Source of the DNA: Bacteroidota bacterium
GTDB taxonomy: Bacteria > Bacteroidota > Bacteroidia > 2-12-FULL-35-15
Assembly: GCA_947479085.1 (NCBI GenBank)
Contig: CANJYB010000002.1
Span: 62,001 to 126,000, forward strand
DNA length: 64,000 nt
Reading direction: 5' to 3'
Under the pieces are notes generated by a model, which was not told the origin of the DNA, did no database searches, and saw nothing but the letters and a program-made list of their open reading frames with translations. Every line of letters begins with the position of its first letter. Within the stretch, counting starts at the first letter, position 1. Shown piece after piece: positions 60,854-64,000 of this stretch. A program made the translations under genes and the position numbers.

Positions 60854-62674
60854 CTATTTTCCCAACTGAACTAACCGTATGGAAGCCGTTTTAAAAGGAG
60901 TGGTGAGTTTAAGAGTATAAACACCATTGCTCAAACCAATATCCTTCACGTTCATATTAAATTCATAATGCCCTATTTCCTGGGTTCCTTTTGAAACTGA
61001 GTAAACTTTTTCTCCCATCACATTAAATAATTCAAATTTAACGTCAGATTTTTCAGGAATAAAGTAACTTACTGTTGTGCTTTCTGTAGCTGGATTCGGG
61101 TAAATGGAATATCCAAGTGACGCAACAGGAGAATCACTCAATCCGACTGTTAACAAAGTAATGTATTGAGTTAATGTATCGTTTCCACAGTTAGAAGATA
61201 CAATTTGAGTTACGGCAAATGTACCATTGGATGTGTACAAGTGAGAAGGGTTCTGGTTATTAGAACTTCCACCGTCACCAAAAAACCATTGATAAGTATT
61301 ATTGATATTTGGTGGGTTTGAAAACTGAACATTATTTCCATTAGCAGTATAGGTAAAGGAAGCAAGCGGTTGTGGGATCTGTTGGGTTAAAGTAATGGGA
61401 GCAGCTGCCCAGTTATTTGTTTCATTACTTTCTATAAAGTTATTATCAGGGTCAGTAATAGAAACTATATAATAATCTCCGTTACAAACTCCTGTTAAGT
61501 CCATCGACATACCTGCTAATCCCTGGCTGTAAATATCGAGGTTACCAACATAAATTCCCTGATCAACACCACAACCGGTAACCTGCCCGAAACCTGAATT
61601 AGGTATAGAGTCCATATTTATCGTATTCCCTGCACCATTATCTCTAACACAATAACCATAATTACTGGTACAATTACCAAGGTTTATCAAGCAGAAGGAT
61701 ATTTTAGAACCGGTAGCTACAATCGGCCATGTAGTGGCATCAGGATTGGAAGTGGCAGAACGTAAAGTAAATGCAGCCCAGTTATTAACATGGATATGTC
61801 CATGTGATGGATGATAACTCATGGTCCCTTGTGTCAAAGTATCGTGAGTGGTAATTACATTACCGTTTTTATGATAAATAGTTTGTAATAATTTTTGAGT
61901 AGGGAAACTTCCGTCAGGACAAGTTATCGTGGAGCAAGGGACAGTAACCGTATCGCACCAGCATGAATTGGAACCATGTATTTCCATTGGACCCCAGCCA
62001 ATATTAGGTGTTGCGTTACTTAAAGTAATTAATCCAGGTGTTTCGGTATGTTGTTGTGCAATAATTAATGCAGATGCGGTCATATCTGGTAATAAATCGC
62101 AGTCTTGAGAACCATCGGGGCAATAGCAACCTGCACCGTTGGCAGCAGAACAAGGCCCGAATACAATTGGGTCTGCAGGAGGATTAGCTGCAAAAGTCAC
62201 AGAAAAGGAGTTTAAGTTTCCAAAGTCACCTGGTACTTCGTCTATAATTGCAAGATACCAAACGCCATTTGGATTTTGGTTGTTGTTTAGATTGTTAATA
62301 GAAGAGACAGGCACATAAGTTCCTGTAAAAGGTGCGGAAGCAGAGGTTACGTTTCCATTAACTCCATTCATAGCAAAACAGCTATTGGTGAAGTTATCTC
62401 CGCCACCTCCATTATTGTTGGTTAATGACATGAAAGTAGAATCAGGTGACATTAACCGAATGTCTATATCTCCGTCATAAGTATGAGTAAGGTTCACACA
62501 TACCTGGTATAACCCAAAAGAATTGTCTATCTGTGAAGGCAGCCCTGAGACTGTAACAGGAAAGTACCGAAGGGTATTGTCATCTGTAATGGCTCCTCCT
62601 GCGCTATTGGTAAATGTCTGTGCATTCAAAAACACAGGAGCCAGAAATAAAAAGGATAGTATAAGTTTTTTCAT
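60854..62674 (-). CDS. Secreted lysyl oxidase with P-domain, PKD domain and T9SS type A sorting domain
   Basis: The 606-aa exoprotein has a signal peptide (1-19), a proprotein-convertase P-like domain (about 20-165: HTYDGDIDIRLMSPDSTFMSL...NPNGVWYLAIIDEVPGDFG), a lysyl-oxidase domain (about 190-425), a PKD domain (about 435-510, FGDGGSS) and a sorting domain (YSIYPNPATESTTV to the end). Copper ligands H291/H293/H295 (HGHIH) match the HxHxH of lysyl oxidase. K324 in SKISFCL and Y382 in LDIY match the Lys and Tyr that form the LTQ cofactor in animal enzymes. It should deaminate lysine or amines outside the cell, perhaps crosslinking surface proteins. Confidence 0.9.
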   Translation of the reverse strand: MKKLILSFLFLAPVFLNAQTFTNSAGGAITDDNTLRYFPVTVSGLPSQIDNSFGLYQVCVNLTHTYDGDIDIRLMSPDSTFMSLTNNNGGGGDNFTNSCFAMNGVNGNVTSASAPFTGTYVPVSSINNLNNNQNPNGVWYLAIIDEVPGDFGNLNSFSVTFAANPPADPIVFGPCSAANGAGCYCPDGSQDCDLLPDMTASALIIAQQHTETPGLITLSNATPNIGWGPMEIHGSNSCWCDTVTVPCSTITCPDGSFPTQKLLQTIYHKNGNVITTHDTLTQGTMSYHPSHGHIHVNNWAAFTLRSATSNPDATTWPIVATGSKISFCLINLGNCTSNYGYCVRDNGAGNTINMDSIPNSGFGQVTGCGVDQGIYVGNLDIYSQGLAGMSMDLTGVCNGDYYIVSITDPDNNFIESNETNNWAAAPITLTQQIPQPLASFTYTANGNNVQFSNPPNINNTYQWFFGDGGSSNNQNPSHLYTSNGTFAVTQIVSSNCGNDTLTQYITLLTVGLSDSPVASLGYSIYPNPATESTTVSYFIPEKSDVKFELFNVMGEKVYSVSKGTQEIGHYEFNMNVKDIGLSNGVYTLKLTTPFKTASIRLVQLGK

Positions 62675-62804
62675 TTGGTTAAAGATTTAAGTTAGTAGAA
62701 TACAATAGTAGAAAAAAATAATGTAAAACGCAATATTTTTGCCTAACAATTAAATCGGTCAACTAAATAATAAATAACTCAGATGAAAATAGAATAGCAA
62801 TGAG

Positions 62805-64000
62805 TTAGTAAGCCCTAACATTTTTACCTTCCATATAATTAATGAAAGATTTATTCACCACTTTGTTCCCTCCAGGAGTAGGATATTTTCCTGTAAAATA
62901 CCAGTCACCTGTATGATTAGGACAGGCATTATGCAATCCTTCTATGGTTTGATAAATTATTTCCACTTCAGCATTGGTGCCTTCCGGGCGCAAAAGCTCT
63001 GATATTTTTTTAGAAATATCTTCCGGTGTAAACGGTGCATATATTTCCTTAACCACATTAATTATTTTCTCTTTTGGTAAACTTTCCTGGGCTTTTGCTT
63101 TTTCATATAATTCATCCAAAAGGTTTTCTTTAAAATTATCTTTCAATAATTGCACAGCAGCCTGAAAGGCAATAAAATCGCCAAGTTTTGCCATGTCAAT
63201 CCCGTAACAATCAGGGTAACGTATTTGAGGAGCAGAGGAAACGATTACAATTTTTCTTGGTCCTAATCTATCCAGTATTTTAATAATGCTTTGCTTTAAA
63301 GTGGTACCACGAACTATGGAATCATCAACCACCACAAGGCTATCAATTCCTCTTTTCACTACTCCATAAGTGGTATCATATACGTGGGCAACCATTTCAT
63401 CACGTTGCGAATCATTGGTAATAAAGGTTCGCAGCTTTGCATCCTTTATTGCAATTTTATGAATGCGTGGCTGTATAGAAAGAATTTCACCTAACTCAGG
63501 GTCGCGAACGGCTGAACCCATTTGCAATATCTTATGTTTTTTTATCGTGTTGGCATAATGATGTAATCCTTCCACTAAGCCACCAAAGGCTACTTCTGCT
63601 GTGTTTGGAATATATGAAAAAACAGTGTTCTTTAAATCGTAATCCACAGACTTTAATACAGCCGGACAAAGTTGTTTACCAAGTTGTTGTCTTTCCTGGT
63701 ATATATCTGCATCGCTTCCTCTTGAGAAATAAATGCGTTCGAAAGAGCAGGATGTTTTTTTAGCAGAAGAAATAATTTCCTGTTCAGAACAGGTCCCGTC
63801 TCTTTTAATTATTAAAGCATGCCCGGGAGTTAGTTGCTTTACGCTTTCTATAGGAACATTAAATGCAGTTTGAATAACTGGTCGTTCGGAAGTAACTACC
63901 ACCACTTCATCATCTGAGTAATAAAATGAAGGTCGTATTCCATTCGGGTCGCGAAGTACAAATGCATCTCCATGACCAAATAAACCGGCCATGGTATACC
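62805..64000 (-). CDS. purF: Amidophosphoribosyltransferase, 5' part outside the window
   Basis: The frame runs off the window's right edge and gives the C-terminal 398 residues. The PRPP-binding loop VVVDDSIVRGTTLKQ is complete, with MAGLFGHGDAFVLRDPNGIRP, RIYFSRGSDADIYQERQQLG, IPNTAEVAFGG and SSAPQIRYPDCYGIDM also typical. The enzyme makes phosphoribosylamine from PRPP and glutamine, the first step of purine synthesis. The N-terminal nucleophile Cys of the glutaminase domain lies beyond 64000. The C-terminal EIIYQTIEGLHNACPNHTGDWYFTGKYPTPGG extension is the Bacteroidota-type form. Confidence 0.94.
   Translation of the reverse strand, partial: YTMAGLFGHGDAFVLRDPNGIRPSFYYSDDEVVVVTSERPVIQTAFNVPIESVKQLTPGHALIIKRDGTCSEQEIISSAKKTSCSFERIYFSRGSDADIYQERQQLGKQLCPAVLKSVDYDLKNTVFSYIPNTAEVAFGGLVEGLHHYANTIKKHKILQMGSAVRDPELGEILSIQPRIHKIAIKDAKLRTFITNDSQRDEMVAHVYDTTYGVVKRGIDSLVVVDDSIVRGTTLKQSIIKILDRLGPRKIVIVSSAPQIRYPDCYGIDMAKLGDFIAFQAAVQLLKDNFKENLLDELYEKAKAQESLPKEKIINVVKEIYAPFTPEDISKKISELLRPEGTNAEVEIIYQTIEGLHNACPNHTGDWYFTGKYPTPGGNKVVNKSFINYMEGKNVRAY

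Overview
The window looks like chromosome of a free-living Bacteroidota bacterium (Sphingobacteriia/Chitinophagia-like; genus not resolved). Evidence: AT-rich DNA; many large secreted proteins ending in type IX secretion (T9SS) sorting domains, of type A (PNP...GIYFV...KKI/LV) and one of type B; -7 promoter elements of the Bacteroidota form TAnnTTTG; A-rich leaders instead of Shine-Dalgarno sites; a DksA-like protein with one zinc-finger Cys; and the syntenies ileS-dksA-lspA and exbB-exbD-tonB-folC.

Layout. 1-4.3 kb: end of a membrane protein, tRNA-Ala, a VWA plus AAA+ (MoxR-like) pair, a RidA-family gene and a small membrane protein. 4.3-4.9 kb: a non-coding patch holding a chimeric ileS/ridA relic and an inverted-repeat-bounded 42-bp array. 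4.9-10.2 kb: ileS, a DksA-like gene with a histone-like tail, and lspA. 10.2-22.6 kb: repeats, asd, large T9SS cargo proteins, an acyl-CoA dehydrogenase, anmK and an MscS channel. 22.6-27.1 kb: accessory region with a T9SS protein, an orphan sorting domain, a hypothetical family (225 aa and a 55-aa miniature), a 21-bp repeat array and a LytTR gene. 27.1-31.5 kb: TonB/ExbB/ExbD/TonB and folC. 31.5-40.7 kb: an outer-membrane DUF5686-type protein, a carboxymuconolactone decarboxylase-like protein, a VIT1/CCC1 transporter, tRNA-Arg, a two-component pair, an ABC-F protein and an acyltransferase. 40.7-50.6 kb: two related T9SS cargo proteins, a second hypothetical gene / 42-bp array / LytTR-regulator cluster, and an outer-membrane barrel. 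50.7-64 kb: a sensor with a SpoIIE phosphatase output, two histidine kinases, a TMTC-like TPR membrane protein, a T9SS lysyl oxidase and a purF 3' portion.

The most unusual signal is a recurring arrangement: short tandem repeats in strict 21-bp (two helical turns) or 42-bp register lie about 140-210 bp upstream of three hypothetical genes (15090-15746, 24705-25382, 46792-47727). In two of the three a LytTR-type regulator gene sits just beyond the array on the same strand. One LytTR gene has LytTR-like direct repeats (20/21-bp spacing) in its own upstream region; the other has palindromes that co-vary between two duplicated blocks. I read this as a candidate regulator/array/effector cassette; its function is not known to me. 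Other items: a 33-bp palindromic repeat inserted in frame in ileS, with relatives in two intergenic regions; a bacterial lysyl oxidase retaining copper and LTQ-cofactor residues; and an ABC-F protein with a degenerate second Walker A.
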